Translations under genes and position numbers: made by a program
Notes under the pieces: model-generated
Told to the model about the DNA's origin: nothing
The model's input: the letters and a program-made list of their open reading frames with translations, nothing else
Database searches by the model: none
In this document: one piece after another, positions 51,380-59,752 of the stretch
Layout of the letters: each line of letters starts with the position of its first letter
How positions within the stretch are numbered: the stretch's first letter is position 1
Source: CAVONV01 sp963697355
Lineage (GTDB): Bacteria > Acidobacteriota > Vicinamibacteria > Marinacidobacterales > DATDRI01
Reading direction: 5' to 3'
Assembly (NCBI GenBank): GCA_963697355.1
Contig: CAVONV010000004.1
Coordinates: 516,248 to 580,247 of the forward strand
DNA: 64,000 nucleotides

Positions 51380-53266
51380 CTATCGACTCGCATCCTGTTT
51401 TAGTACGCCAACTTCCAGATGTGTCGGATGTTCCTTCGACCGGTACACCCGCTGAACGGCCTCGATGAAATCTCCTTCCGTTGCTTTGTAGATATTAGGA
51501 ACGTACTTCTGCGGATTGCGGTCAACGAGGGGGAACCACGTGCTTTGAATCTGCACCATGATTCGATGGCCTCGCTTGAAATTGTGAAGAATGTCTTGAA
51601 GCTCTAGATCCACCTGGGTGATCTCATTGGGTGTAAAAGGCTCAGGCTGCTCGTAGCTGCGACGGAACCGACCTCGAATCACTTCGCTCCGAACCATCAT
51701 CTGATAGCCGCCCATCTTGTACTCCCCTGAGGCAGAAGCTGACTCCGGCGTATCGTCGGGGTGAACATCGATCAATTTCACAATCCAATCGGAGGCGGAG
51801 CCGGAGGTGGACACCCAAAGATTAGCCATGATGGGGCCGACGAGTGTGACGTCGTCCTCGAGGATATCGGTCTGATAAACCAAAACGTCCGGACGCTGAG
51901 CTGCGAATCGCTGATCATCCGTCATGTAAGGGCGAGTCATACCGTTAGAGATATCCAAGGTGAAAGGGACCGGTTTGTCAGGGTTGCTGACATACTCGTC
52001 GTAAACATCTTCGATGTCGGGGGGTGATTCGAAAGAGAGCGTTTCATCGCCGCGAACGTAGAGCTTTTTTGTCTCCATGTGACTGGGAGGCCATTCGTCG
52101 AAACGCCGCCAACGATTCGCACCGGTTTCGAAAACGAAGGCTTCGGGGAGGTCGAGATCGCCTTTGCCTTTCAAATGATAGTTGAAGAAAGGCAGCTCGA
52201 TGTTCTTCCGGTAGAATTCAGACGTTTTGTACCCGAACTTGACATTTCCTAGAGACTCACCCTCGGTCCGGTTCCAACCTCCATGGGGCCAAGGTCCCAT
52301 GACCAGCATATTGAAGATGCCGGGATTGTTCTTCTCGGCCGAACGGTAAATCTTGAGTGGGCCGTAGAGGTCTTCGGCATCGTACCAGCCACCCACGGTC
52401 ATGACTGCACATTTGATGTTCCTCAGGTGAGGCAAGAGATTTCTCTTCTGCCAAAACTCGTCGTAATTTGGGTGTTCGACGATCTTGTTCCAGAAGTCGA
52501 TCTCGTTCTTGAAATAGAGTCCATTGGCGTTGGATAGAGGGCCGAGCTCCAGAAAGAACTTGTAGCCGTCGGGCGTCGGGTGTTGAAAGCGTGGAGGCCA
52601 ATCAGTGGTCAGGCCTTCCCGAGCTTTGCCGAAAACCGACAGGAAATTGAAGGCGTGTGGAAGGAACAGTGCACCGTGATGGTGGAAATCATCCCAAAAC
52701 CAGTCGGCGATGGGGGCTTGAGGCGATACGGCCTTGAGCGCTGGATGGGAGTCGATCATGCCCGCGGCGGTATAGAAGCCGGGGTAGGAGATGCCCCACT
52801 GTCCGACGTTGCCGTTGTGACTCTCGATGTTCGCGAGCAGCCACTCGATGGTGTCATAGGTGTCGGAGCTCTCGTCGATGTCCGTCTTGCTCTTCTTGTC
52901 GTCGATGTGGGGCGTCATGTTGACGAAGTCACCCTCGGACATGAACCGGCCCCGGACATCTTGAAAAACGAAGATGTAGCCTTCTCGTGCGAAATCCATG
53001 TTGGGTCCGAGCGTGGCGGGGTACTGGTCGGCACCGTAGGGTGAGACGGAGTACGGTGTGCGAAAGAGGATAAAGGGATACGTCTCGGTTTTGTCGATGG
53101 GCACGTACACCGAGGTGAAGAGCTTGACGCCGTCCCTCATGGGGATACGGTGCTCGTATTTCATGTAGTTCCGGCGGATGTAGGCCGCATCGGAGTCTTG
53201 AGCGTCAGCCGCAGTCGAGGCGAAACATCCTAGTAGGAAAGAGAAGACAAGAACGTCGAACAACAC
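51380..53266 (-). CDS. CocE/NonD-family exported hydrolase (S15/X-Pro dipeptidyl-peptidase-like)
   Basis: A 628-residue secreted serine hydrolase. The signal peptide ends at about residue 22 (TAADAQ). The alpha/beta hydrolase domain starts at MRDGVKLFTSVYVP and carries the nucleophile elbow WGISYPGF (G-x-S-x-P-G, about 158-165). A cap domain and a C-terminal jelly roll (ISNGMTRPYMTDDQRF onward, with DWIVKLIDVHPD and MVQIQSTWFP) complete the CocE/PepX architecture. Such enzymes cleave acyl esters, amides or peptides. The start is GTG. Downstream of and on the same strand as the unknown membrane protein at 53319. Confidence 0.88.
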   Translation of the reverse strand: MLFDVLVFSFLLGCFASTAADAQDSDAAYIRRNYMKYEHRIPMRDGVKLFTSVYVPIDKTETYPFILFRTPYSVSPYGADQYPATLGPNMDFAREGYIFVFQDVRGRFMSEGDFVNMTPHIDDKKSKTDIDESSDTYDTIEWLLANIESHNGNVGQWGISYPGFYTAAGMIDSHPALKAVSPQAPIADWFWDDFHHHGALFLPHAFNFLSVFGKAREGLTTDWPPRFQHPTPDGYKFFLELGPLSNANGLYFKNEIDFWNKIVEHPNYDEFWQKRNLLPHLRNIKCAVMTVGGWYDAEDLYGPLKIYRSAEKNNPGIFNMLVMGPWPHGGWNRTEGESLGNVKFGYKTSEFYRKNIELPFFNYHLKGKGDLDLPEAFVFETGANRWRRFDEWPPSHMETKKLYVRGDETLSFESPPDIEDVYDEYVSNPDKPVPFTLDISNGMTRPYMTDDQRFAAQRPDVLVYQTDILEDDVTLVGPIMANLWVSTSGSASDWIVKLIDVHPDDTPESASASGEYKMGGYQMMVRSEVIRGRFRRSYEQPEPFTPNEITQVDLELQDILHNFKRGHRIMVQIQSTWFPLVDRNPQKYVPNIYKATEGDFIEAVQRVYRSKEHPTHLEVGVLKQDASR

Positions 53267-53318
53267 ATCGATCAGACGTCATGGATACCTCTTTTCTTGG
53301 TGTTTTCGAGCGTCCAGA

Positions 53319-55121
53319 TTATATGGAAGCTGGGGCTTCTGTACTAGTTGGACATAGTAGAAGGCTCTTCTGGTGGCGCGAGCTCTTACCGTAAGGCGGC
53401 GCAACGGGAAAGCCGGTTTTCAATATCTTGGACGAGCTCGCGGTATCCTGGTCCGTCGACGCCCCCGTATCGCGATTGAAGCTCATCATCGGGGATGCCT
53501 TCGGGAAGATCGGCAGCGGGGGGAAGTAGTCATTGACGTGGAAGCCTGATTTTAACCGGTCCTGCATCAATCGTGCCGAGGGTTCGTCGCGAGTGGCGGC
53601 TAGAGAAAACAAGGTTCCTGCACGGTCAGCCAATAAATCGGAAAATGAAAAGCCGCTGCCGCCCTCTCCTGCGTCCATCTCTTCTTTCAGGAGTCCCATG
53701 GCATCACTGACCGCTTCCACGGACAACTGCGCGAGTGCGGCACTCAAGAAATAATGTCGTGACCAATCGGCCCGTCCTCGTATGCTTACGGGCCTCACGC
53801 CCCGTCTGACCTTCCGCGCGAGCTCTTGATCTATCGAAAGGCCAACGAGATCCGCTACGCGATGGTGGCCGACCAGAACGGCAAGGGCATAGATAGCGGC
53901 GCGGTTCTCGAGCGCGGGGTTGAATGTGGAGGAGCGCTCCTGCGCTTTGGTAAATGCCGCCTCCATTAGAGCGCCGATCCGCTCTTCTCCTTTGGGTATT
54001 CTGTCGGCGATGGACAGCAGGTAGTCGATTTGCGCCGTTGTTGAGGTCAACACATTGGGTTTGTTACCGAGTCTCTCGAGGAGAGCTGGTACCTGATCAA
54101 AAGTCTCCTTTCTATAGACGACCTCGAGGGTTCCAGGCTCTATTTGCAGAGACTCTACCGAGGCGAGAATCCTGCCAAGTTGAGGATCATTCGACACGGC
54201 AGAGACGAGGAACGGCGACAGTAGTCGTAGAACGAACTGCGGCACGCTTGCCCGTCCGACCTGGATCTGCTCCAAGCGGAGACGGAGCCGTCCAGCTGCC
54301 ACTTCACATTGGGCAGCTCCTTGAAAGTTGATGTAGGACGCATCACTCAAGGGGGAAGGTACTCTGGCAGAAGCGAGCAAAGCGCCATCACCTTCACCCA
54401 GTTGCATCTTGGCCTTCCGCTCGGCAGAACCTAGTGAAAGCCCCCAGGCCAACAGAGCGTCGGCGTCCCTCTCGGTCAAGTGCAAGCTCCGGGTGACGAC
54501 GCCGTTGACCTGTCCGGAGCGCTGTTTCCGGAAGAGCTCAACGAGGCGTCTTTTTTCATCGGAGGTCACTTGCGCGGCGTCAAAGGAAAGTGGGGTGTCT
54601 TCCACGGCCAAGAAAACGAGACCTACAACGCCGGCGGCGACCAAGAGCAAGAGCAACAAAATCTGGGGGACTAGCCAAAGTCGTGCTCTCGGGCCCCGAA
54701 GCCACCTCGAGCCTATCCAAATTCCGAGCAGGCACCCGGTCCAGGGGAGAACGAGTCCTGCCAAATAGGGAAGACCTCCCGCGCTGAAGGCCAGCACCAC
54801 GGTTGTTAGGGCTAGACCGACCCCGAGTGAGAAGAATCCTCGCGAAAAACTGCCGCCCGTCGCGAGTCTGGTCAGAAAGCCAAGGAGGGCGAATCGAGCG
54901 AAGTCGATCAATCCGGCGGTCAGTCGGCTCAGCATCCATTCGAGTAGTTGCCGCGTGTCCTGGAGATCCCACACTGATTTTTCTATCTCGAGATCCTGCT
55001 GACGCCCCAAGTATGCGCTTCCGCAGAGAAAGAGCACGTAAAGGACGAGGAGAACAGTCGCCAAGGGTCGGCCGTTGGCCGTCGGCTTGGGGGGTATCGG
55101 GCTGTCCGAAGGACTGTTCAT
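53319..55121 (-). CDS. Unknown multi-pass membrane protein with large soluble domain
   Basis: A 600-residue protein I do not recognise. The first 180 residues contain about five hydrophobic helices (one at 22-40, then a block around 68-170 with LLLLLLVAAGVVGLVFLAV). The rest is soluble, probably periplasmic: a mixed alpha/beta part (AAQVTSDEKRRLVELFRKQR, then strands around 240-330) and a helical part with FSFSDLLADRAGTLFSLAATR. The last 60 residues are Ser/Pro-rich and low in structure. A -10 box lies only 10 bases before the ATG, suggesting a leaderless mRNA. No enzyme motif is seen. Confidence 0.7.
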   Translation of the reverse strand: MNSPSDSPIPPKPTANGRPLATVLLVLYVLFLCGSAYLGRQQDLEIEKSVWDLQDTRQLLEWMLSRLTAGLIDFARFALLGFLTRLATGGSFSRGFFSLGVGLALTTVVLAFSAGGLPYLAGLVLPWTGCLLGIWIGSRWLRGPRARLWLVPQILLLLLLVAAGVVGLVFLAVEDTPLSFDAAQVTSDEKRRLVELFRKQRSGQVNGVVTRSLHLTERDADALLAWGLSLGSAERKAKMQLGEGDGALLASARVPSPLSDASYINFQGAAQCEVAAGRLRLRLEQIQVGRASVPQFVLRLLSPFLVSAVSNDPQLGRILASVESLQIEPGTLEVVYRKETFDQVPALLERLGNKPNVLTSTTAQIDYLLSIADRIPKGEERIGALMEAAFTKAQERSSTFNPALENRAAIYALAVLVGHHRVADLVGLSIDQELARKVRRGVRPVSIRGRADWSRHYFLSAALAQLSVEAVSDAMGLLKEEMDAGEGGSGFSFSDLLADRAGTLFSLAATRDEPSARLMQDRLKSGFHVNDYFPPLPIFPKASPMMSFNRDTGASTDQDTASSSKILKTGFPVAPPYGKSSRHQKSLLLCPTSTEAPASI

Positions 55122-55131
55122 ATACTCTTAG

Positions 55132-55137
55132 ATTATA
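55132..55137 (-). promoter_or_regulatory. -10 box for a leaderless mRNA
   Basis: A perfect TATAAT on the minus strand ends 10 bases before the ATG at 55121, so transcription would start about 3-5 bases before the start codon. No ribosome binding site exists and no clear -35 box is seen. Confidence 0.45.
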
Positions 55138-55499
55138 AAGCCTTGGACGAGATTGGCCAGTCAGTGGACCGAGGGTTTATTTGAGCGGACCCCTGGTTAC
55201 CTGGACCAGCCACGTTGGCTGAGCGTGAGAGCTGCGCTAACTGCCGCAACGGGACGACGGGGAACATCTTTCCTGAGTCCTTAAGTCTTTGTATTTATTG
55301 GATTATAAGGGCTTACCAGCGTCCGTATTGTTATGCGGTGGCCCCGAACTGTCAAGTAGCTCGCACGTTTAGAGGATGGGCTTGGAGGGTGTTCGGGCGG
55401 GGCTTCATCCGTGCAGAGAGGTTGTCCGTCATGAACGGTTCGTCGCTTGAACGACTACGACGAATCACAACGATCTAGGGTGGATGTATCGGTCGCATT

Positions 55500-55765
55500 T
55501 GGCATTGCCTCGAGCGTTCACCCTTTAGTGTCCTCTGCGGGGATGGCCGAGACCCCTCGCCTCTAGGCTAGGCGAAGGGAAGATTGTCACTGTCCCCGAA
55601 CGGGACAAGACTCCCCCGACTGAAGTCGGGGGGTTGAGAATGAAGCGGGCGCATTTGAGTCGACTTCCAGTCGACGCGCCCGCGCAATCCCCCGGCTCAA
55701 GCCGGGGGTTGATTGAATTCGTTAGCCCCCGACCGAATACTCCCGGCGGGCTGGCTCGCCGGCTT
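55500..55765 (+). ncRNA. Seven-hairpin structured element, possibly omega-RNA-like
   Basis: Within a 720-base gap without genes, a run of stable hairpins occurs: GGGG/CCCC (55539-55556), TCGCCT/AGGCGA (55557-55575), TGTCCC/GGGACA (55591-55607), CCCCCGACT/AGTCGGGGG (55613-55632), a long two-part stem GCGGGCGC plus GTCGACT (55645-55683), CCCCCGGCT/AGCCGGGGG (55689-55708) and CCGGCG/CGCCGG (55743-55762). Hairpins of the CCCCCGACT kind are typical of IS200/IS605-family ends and of IscB/TnpB guide RNAs. No nuclease or transposase gene accompanies it. The strand is uncertain. Confidence 0.45.
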
Positions 55766-55842
55766 GGCCCCTCTCTCCAAGGAGGATAAGAGTGATGTAG
55801 AATGAGAGGAGAGTCGACTAGTCACTATTGCTGGGGTGTAAC

Positions 55843-56157
55843 ATGAAGACCTTGAGTGATGATCAGGTACAAGTCTTGAGGGATTTGTGCGGACGTCATC
55901 ATGTGAAACGTCTGGAAGTATTCGGCTCGGCGACGGATTCCGAACGATTCGATGTTGGAAAGAGTGACATTGATTTTGTTGTCGAGTTCGAAGAGCTGTC
56001 TCCCGGAGACCATGCAGACGCATATTTCGGTCTGGTCAGAGATCTCGAGTTGACTTTCGGACGAACAGTAGACCTCGTTGAGCGGCGAGCGATTAGGAAT
56101 CCGTTTTTCCTGCAAGCAATCGAAGACACATGCGAACTTTTATATGCAGCCTCTTGA
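55843..56157 (+). CDS. mntA: MNT-family nucleotidyltransferase antitoxin
   Basis: A 104-residue minimal nucleotidyltransferase. The catalytic signature is GSATDSERFDVGKSDID (Gly28-Ser29, Asp42 and Asp44), followed by FVVEFEEL. In known pairs MntA inactivates its HEPN partner by adding AMP to a tyrosine. It overlaps the HEPN gene by 14 bases, the standard arrangement. ATG 55843 was preferred to a TTG at 55828. It lies directly downstream of the seven-hairpin element. Confidence 0.88.
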   Translation: MKTLSDDQVQVLRDLCGRHHVKRLEVFGSATDSERFDVGKSDIDFVVEFEELSPGDHADAYFGLVRDLELTFGRTVDLVERRAIRNPFFLQAIEDTCELLYAAS

Positions 56158-56485
56158 GATCAAGAAATACTTGTTTGATATTCTTAGCGCGTGCGAGCAA
56201 CTGGAATCTTTCACGGCGGGAGAGAACTTCGAGGGCTATGTTGGAAACGCCATGCTTCGTTCCGCTGTAGAGCGTCAGTTTGAAATCATCGGTGAAGCAT
56301 TGAGACAGATGATTCATCGAGCGCCGTCAATGGCTGAGCGAATTACCAACTACGAGCGAATCATTGCATTCAGAAACAAGCTCATTCATGCCTACGCACA
56401 CATCAACGACGCGGTGGTCTGGGGAATTCTCGAGAAGGATCTGGCCGTCTTGAAGTTAGAGGTTAGCGCACTTCTTGTTGAATGA
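56144..56485 (+). CDS. hepT: HEPN-domain (DUF86/HepT) toxin
   Basis: A 113-residue all-helical HEPN protein of the DUF86 group. The RNase signature RNKLIHAY fits R-X4-H-X-Y (Arg77, His82, Tyr84), and Tyr84 is the expected AMP-acceptor for the MNT partner. Upstream helices EGYVGNAMLRSAVERQFEIIGEAL are typical. It likely cleaves RNA when free. Start ATG 56144 lies inside the MNT gene. The order here is MNT then HEPN. Confidence 0.88.
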   Translation: MQPLEIKKYLFDILSACEQLESFTAGENFEGYVGNAMLRSAVERQFEIIGEALRQMIHRAPSMAERITNYERIIAFRNKLIHAYAHINDAVVWGILEKDLAVLKLEVSALLVE

Positions 56486-56546
56486 GGACGGCTTCGTCAA
56501 CTCGGTTTGTTCGGCTGCCCTCGTCGATGCCTTGGGGGGCACTGTC

Positions 56547-56627
56547 ACTGATCACCCGCCTTCGCTGCGCCACTCTGTTGGCTTCGGCGGGTCCGCCCCA
56601 AGCGATCCGTGGGCGGACTGGCCTCTG
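56547..56627 (+). repeat. GC-rich dispersed repeat, family 1 copy B
   Basis: An 81-base inverted copy of 34391-34475. It is bordered on the left by CACTGTCACTGATCA and on the right by a short CTCTGG-type repeat, so it also sits in short-unit repeat context. It fills the 160-base gap between the HEPN and DUF35 genes. Confidence 0.85.
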
Positions 56628-56646
56628 GTCTCTGACCTCTGGATTC

Positions 56647-57045
56647 TTACGGTGTGCTCGTCGGTACTCCTTTGTGCCCGTAGCACAGAATACCGTGGTG
56701 GCCTTCCTTGCGGATGAGGCGGAACTCGAGGTTGATCTCCATGCCTGGCTTCACGATTGTCGGATCGCAGTCCACGACTTGGGCCATGAATCGGGCGCCC
56801 TCGGGAGTCTCTACAACGGCGACGGCGTAGGGTGCTTCCATGGCAAAGTCTGTGGGCGCTACATGGACCACGGTCGAAGTGACGACCTTTCCTTTCCGTG
56901 AGAGGACGATCTTCTCGAACTGGTCTCCACGGCACGAGGGACAGAGTCTTCGAGCCGGGTAGACGACCTTTGAACAGTCGCTGCAACGGGCAGCTTCGAG
57001 ACGAAGACGGTTCGGAACTTCTCGCCAATACCTTGGACTCGGCAT
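56647..57045 (-). CDS. DUF35-type Zn-ribbon/OB-fold protein, acyl-CoA associated
   Basis: A 132-residue protein with an N-terminal rubredoxin-like zinc ribbon (CSDCSKVVYPARRLCPSC: Cys21, Cys24, Cys35, Cys38) and a C-terminal OB fold (TSTVVHVAPTDFAMEAPYAV to INLEFRLI). In archaea this protein bridges acetoacetyl-CoA thiolase and HMG-CoA synthase, forming a channel for the acetoacetyl-CoA intermediate. Here its ATG lies two bases after the thiolase stop, and the HMG-CoA synthase gene is upstream, so the same three-part complex is likely. Confidence 0.85.
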   Translation of the reverse strand: MPSPRYWREVPNRLRLEAARCSDCSKVVYPARRLCPSCRGDQFEKIVLSRKGKVVTSTVVHVAPTDFAMEAPYAVAVVETPEGARFMAQVVDCDPTIVKPGMEINLEFRLIRKEGHHGILCYGHKGVPTSTP

Positions 57046-57047
57046 GA

Positions 57048-58196
57048 TCACACCCTCTCGAAGATGTGGACCACGGAGCTGGCTCCCGATCCACCCATGT
57101 TTTGGGCGAGGCCGATGCGTTGCGCCTTCGACTTGGCGCTCGCCCGACTTGCCTTGGAGTTGCTCGAACACTTCTATCGCTTGGGCAATACCGGTGGCTC
57201 CCACGGGGTGGCCTTTGGACTTCAAGCCGCCGCTGGTGTTGACGGGAGATTTGCCACCGATAGCGGTGAGACCGGTCCGGGCCGCCTCTCCACCCTTGCC
57301 TTTCTCCACAAGCCCGAGGGCTTCGATGCAGCCAATCTCCGCAATGGCGAAGCAATCGTGGACTTCGGCAACATGGATGTCATTCGGCCCTATGCCGGCC
57401 ATCTTGAAGGCCTTGTCAGCTGAAAGGGCGACGGCGTCAAGAAAGGCCGGTTCCTTCCTCTCGGCCAAAGCGAGAGAGCTGGTTGCCAGGCCACTACCGA
57501 TGATCTCACGGGGCGGTCGGTGTACTTGCTCGCTTGGTCCAGCGGGCACAGTAGCACCGCCGCTGCACCGTCGCTTACCGGTGAGCAATGGAGGATTCGA
57601 AGCGGCTCGGAGATCATGGTCGAGGCCAGAACCTCTTCGACGGTGACCTCACGCCGGAACTGTGCCTTGGGATTCAAGGTGCCGTGGCGGTGGTTCTTGA
57701 CCGAGACCCACGCCAGATCCTCTTCCGTCGTTCCGTAGGCCTCCATATGTGCTCGAGCCAACATGGCGTAAAGGCCGGGAAACGTGATGCCGTGATAGGC
57801 TTCGGTTTCCTGGTCCGAGGCGGTCGCCAAGACGGCTGTCGTGTCGGCACCATCGGTCATTTTCTCGACGCCGCGCGCAATCACCAGGTCGCTCGCACCC
57901 GATGCCACTTCGAGAAAAGCGGTTCGTAGTGCCGCGCCTCCGGAGGCGCAGGCCGATTCCACTCGAGTGGCTGCCACGCCAGCCATACCCAGGTGGTCGG
58001 CCATGAGAGGACCCAGGTGCTCCTGTCCCACGAACTGCCCGGCCGACATGTTCCCTATGTAGATGGAGTCGACTCGATCGACGCCGGCGTTCTTGAGAGC
58101 TTCGTCTGCGGCCTCGACAAAGAGGTCGCGTAGACTCGATTGCCAGAGCTCGCCGAAGCGGGTCATGCCCGCTGCAACGATCGCTACCTCACGCAT
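57048..58196 (-). pseudogene. Acetyl-CoA C-acetyltransferase (thiolase), two frameshifts
   Basis: A thiolase-superfamily gene read from ATG 58196 (GGAGAAG upstream). The N-terminal part has VEXACASGGAAL-type Cys active site (VESACASGGAALRTAF). The frame breaks near 57508 (one base missing after the DRPV codons), continues in another frame with VHDCFAIAEIGCIEALG and NTSGGLKSKGHPVGATG, and breaks again near 57125 before the terminal RIGLAQNMGGSGASSVVHIF. Both breaks are single-base deletions and every motif is preserved, so these may be sequencing or assembly errors in a working gene. It would make acetoacetyl-CoA for the adjacent HMG-CoA synthase. Confidence 0.75.
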
Positions 58197-58319
58197 GTTT
58201 TCTTCTCCAGATCTATTAGTGGGTTGCTCGCCTCTTCGGCTCGCGCCCACCCTTGCTCTTCTTTCATTAGTTGCGGGCCATTCAGTCGATTCCTCCCCGC
58301 CTACGCTTGACTCCTTGGA

Positions 58320-58395
58320 ACGCCGAGCTTCGGCGGGTCCGCCGTCTTGTCCGCCGTAGTCTTGACGAAGGCGGAAGCCTTGGCGAAGGAGGACT
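58320..58395 (-). repeat. GC-rich dispersed repeat, family 2 copy D
   Basis: Inverted relative of 47831-47907, about 85 percent identical with one single-base gap. It shares the GGCGGACCCGCCGAAGC core with family 1, so the two families are related. It occupies the gap between the thiolase and HMG-CoA synthase genes. Confidence 0.72.
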
Positions 58396-58512
58396 GGCCG
58401 GCGGGCCTGAGGGGCCGTGCTCCGGCGCCGGCTTGTGTCGAACAAATCCCACGGTTTCATAAGCGCGAACACCTAACTATTCAGAATGATTTTTTCGCGC
58501 AGTTTGGCGTAC

Positions 58513-59521
58513 TCACCGTAGGTGAGGTATCGCCGCGGTCCATCGAGGAGCGATCGTAGCTGTGGGTGCCCGTCGCCGTTTTTCTTTGAGGAGCTTTGTG
58601 GCTTTGAGAACGAAGGAGTCGCTGCCGGCACCCGAGCCGAAGGAGGTGATGAGGATCAGGTCGTCGGGCTCGGCGACGTCCAGGATCGGCGGCGAGGCCC
58701 GTTGGTGAAGAGCCCGAGTAAGTGTTGCCCATGGTGTTGACGACCCATCCGGTCTCCGTTTGCTCCTTGGTGAAACCGAGTTTTTTTGCCGCGGCGAGAG
58801 GAAACTTGCCATTGGGCATGTGAAAGACGGCATAACGGAAATCCTTGGGTTTGAGCCCGGACTTTTCCAACATCCCGTGTGTTGCCGACAGCACGTGTTT
58901 GAAGTAAGCGGGCTCGCCGGTGAAGCGTCCCCCGTGTTGGGGATAGAACTCGCCCTCGCGACGCCAGAAGTCCGGTGTGTCCGTGGTGTAGCTGTAGGTG
59001 TCGAGGACATCCACCATGAGGTCGGTTTTGCCGAAGATGTAGGCGGCCCCCCCGGCGGAAGCGGAAAACTCCAACGCGTCGTTGGGAGCACCTTGAGATG
59101 TGTCGGCACCGATTCCCAGTGCGTACTCGACGTTTCCCGCCTCTACCAACGACAGCGCGACGAACATGGCTTCCGTTCCCGCCTTGCAGGCGAACTCGAA
59201 GTCGGCGACATGTACTTCGGGGACGATCCCGAGCGCCTCCGCTACTACCGTGCCGCTGGGCTTGACGGCATAAGGATGGGATTCGGAGCCGATGTAGACG
59301 GCGCCGATCCGAGCCGGATCGATACCGCAGCGGTCCAATGCATACCGAGCGGCCTCGACGGAGATCGTGATCGTGTCTTCGTCGATACCGGGAACGGTTT
59401 TCTCTTTGAGAAGGAGCCCTCGTTCGATCGTGGCCGGATCTTTGCCCCACTGGCGGGCAATCTCTTCGGACTTGATCCGCTTTCGGGGAACGAACGCCCC
59501 ATAGCCGACAATACCTGCCAT
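58513..59521 (-). CDS. Archaeal-type hydroxymethylglutaryl-CoA synthase with one frameshift
   Basis: An HMG-CoA synthase of the archaeal type, condensing acetoacetyl-CoA with acetyl-CoA. Diagnostic segments are GIVGYGAFVPRKRIKSEEIA, the catalytic Cys in DFEFACKAGTEAM, GADTSQGAPNDALE, TYSYTTDTPDFWRR and HMPNGKFPLAAAKKLGF (active-site His). The frame breaks near 58690 by one extra base after the TGLAA codons; the rest (ILDVAEPDDLILITSFGSGAG) continues in another frame to 58513, whereas the unshifted frame runs to 58481 with unrelated sequence. With thiolase and DUF35 downstream it forms the entry to a mevalonate-type pathway. Confidence 0.83.
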
Positions 59522-59693
59522 GTTTGCCTCCTCTGGCTACACTGTGAGTCCCGTATTTGCTTTCAAGTGCTATGCCACAAAGCGAGCGGGATTGGGAAGG
59601 CCTATCTACAAGATTTGAAAAGGATTGAGGTCCATGGAGAAGCGACTATGTGACCAACCAACCATTCGGTTAGCGCCAAATCCCTCAATCATT

Positions 59694-59751
59694 GGGGACA
59701 GTCCCCGGTTAAGTTATTGACTGTGAGGTGGTTGTCGTGGGGACTGTCCCC
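59694..59751. repeat. Inverted pair of GGGGACAGTCCCC palindromic units
   Basis: GGGGACAGTCCCC (59694-59706) and its exact reverse complement GGGGACTGTCCCC (59739-59751) lie 32 bases apart. Each is itself almost palindromic. This is a REP-like arrangement; the right unit abuts the stop codon of the next gene and may also help terminate transcription. Confidence 0.6.
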
Positions 59752-59752
59752 A

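Noticed and set aside
55215..55478. 87-codon open frame in the gap before the hairpin element
   Set aside because: No ribosome site, no recognisable domain, odd Cys/Trp/Arg composition; most likely chance.
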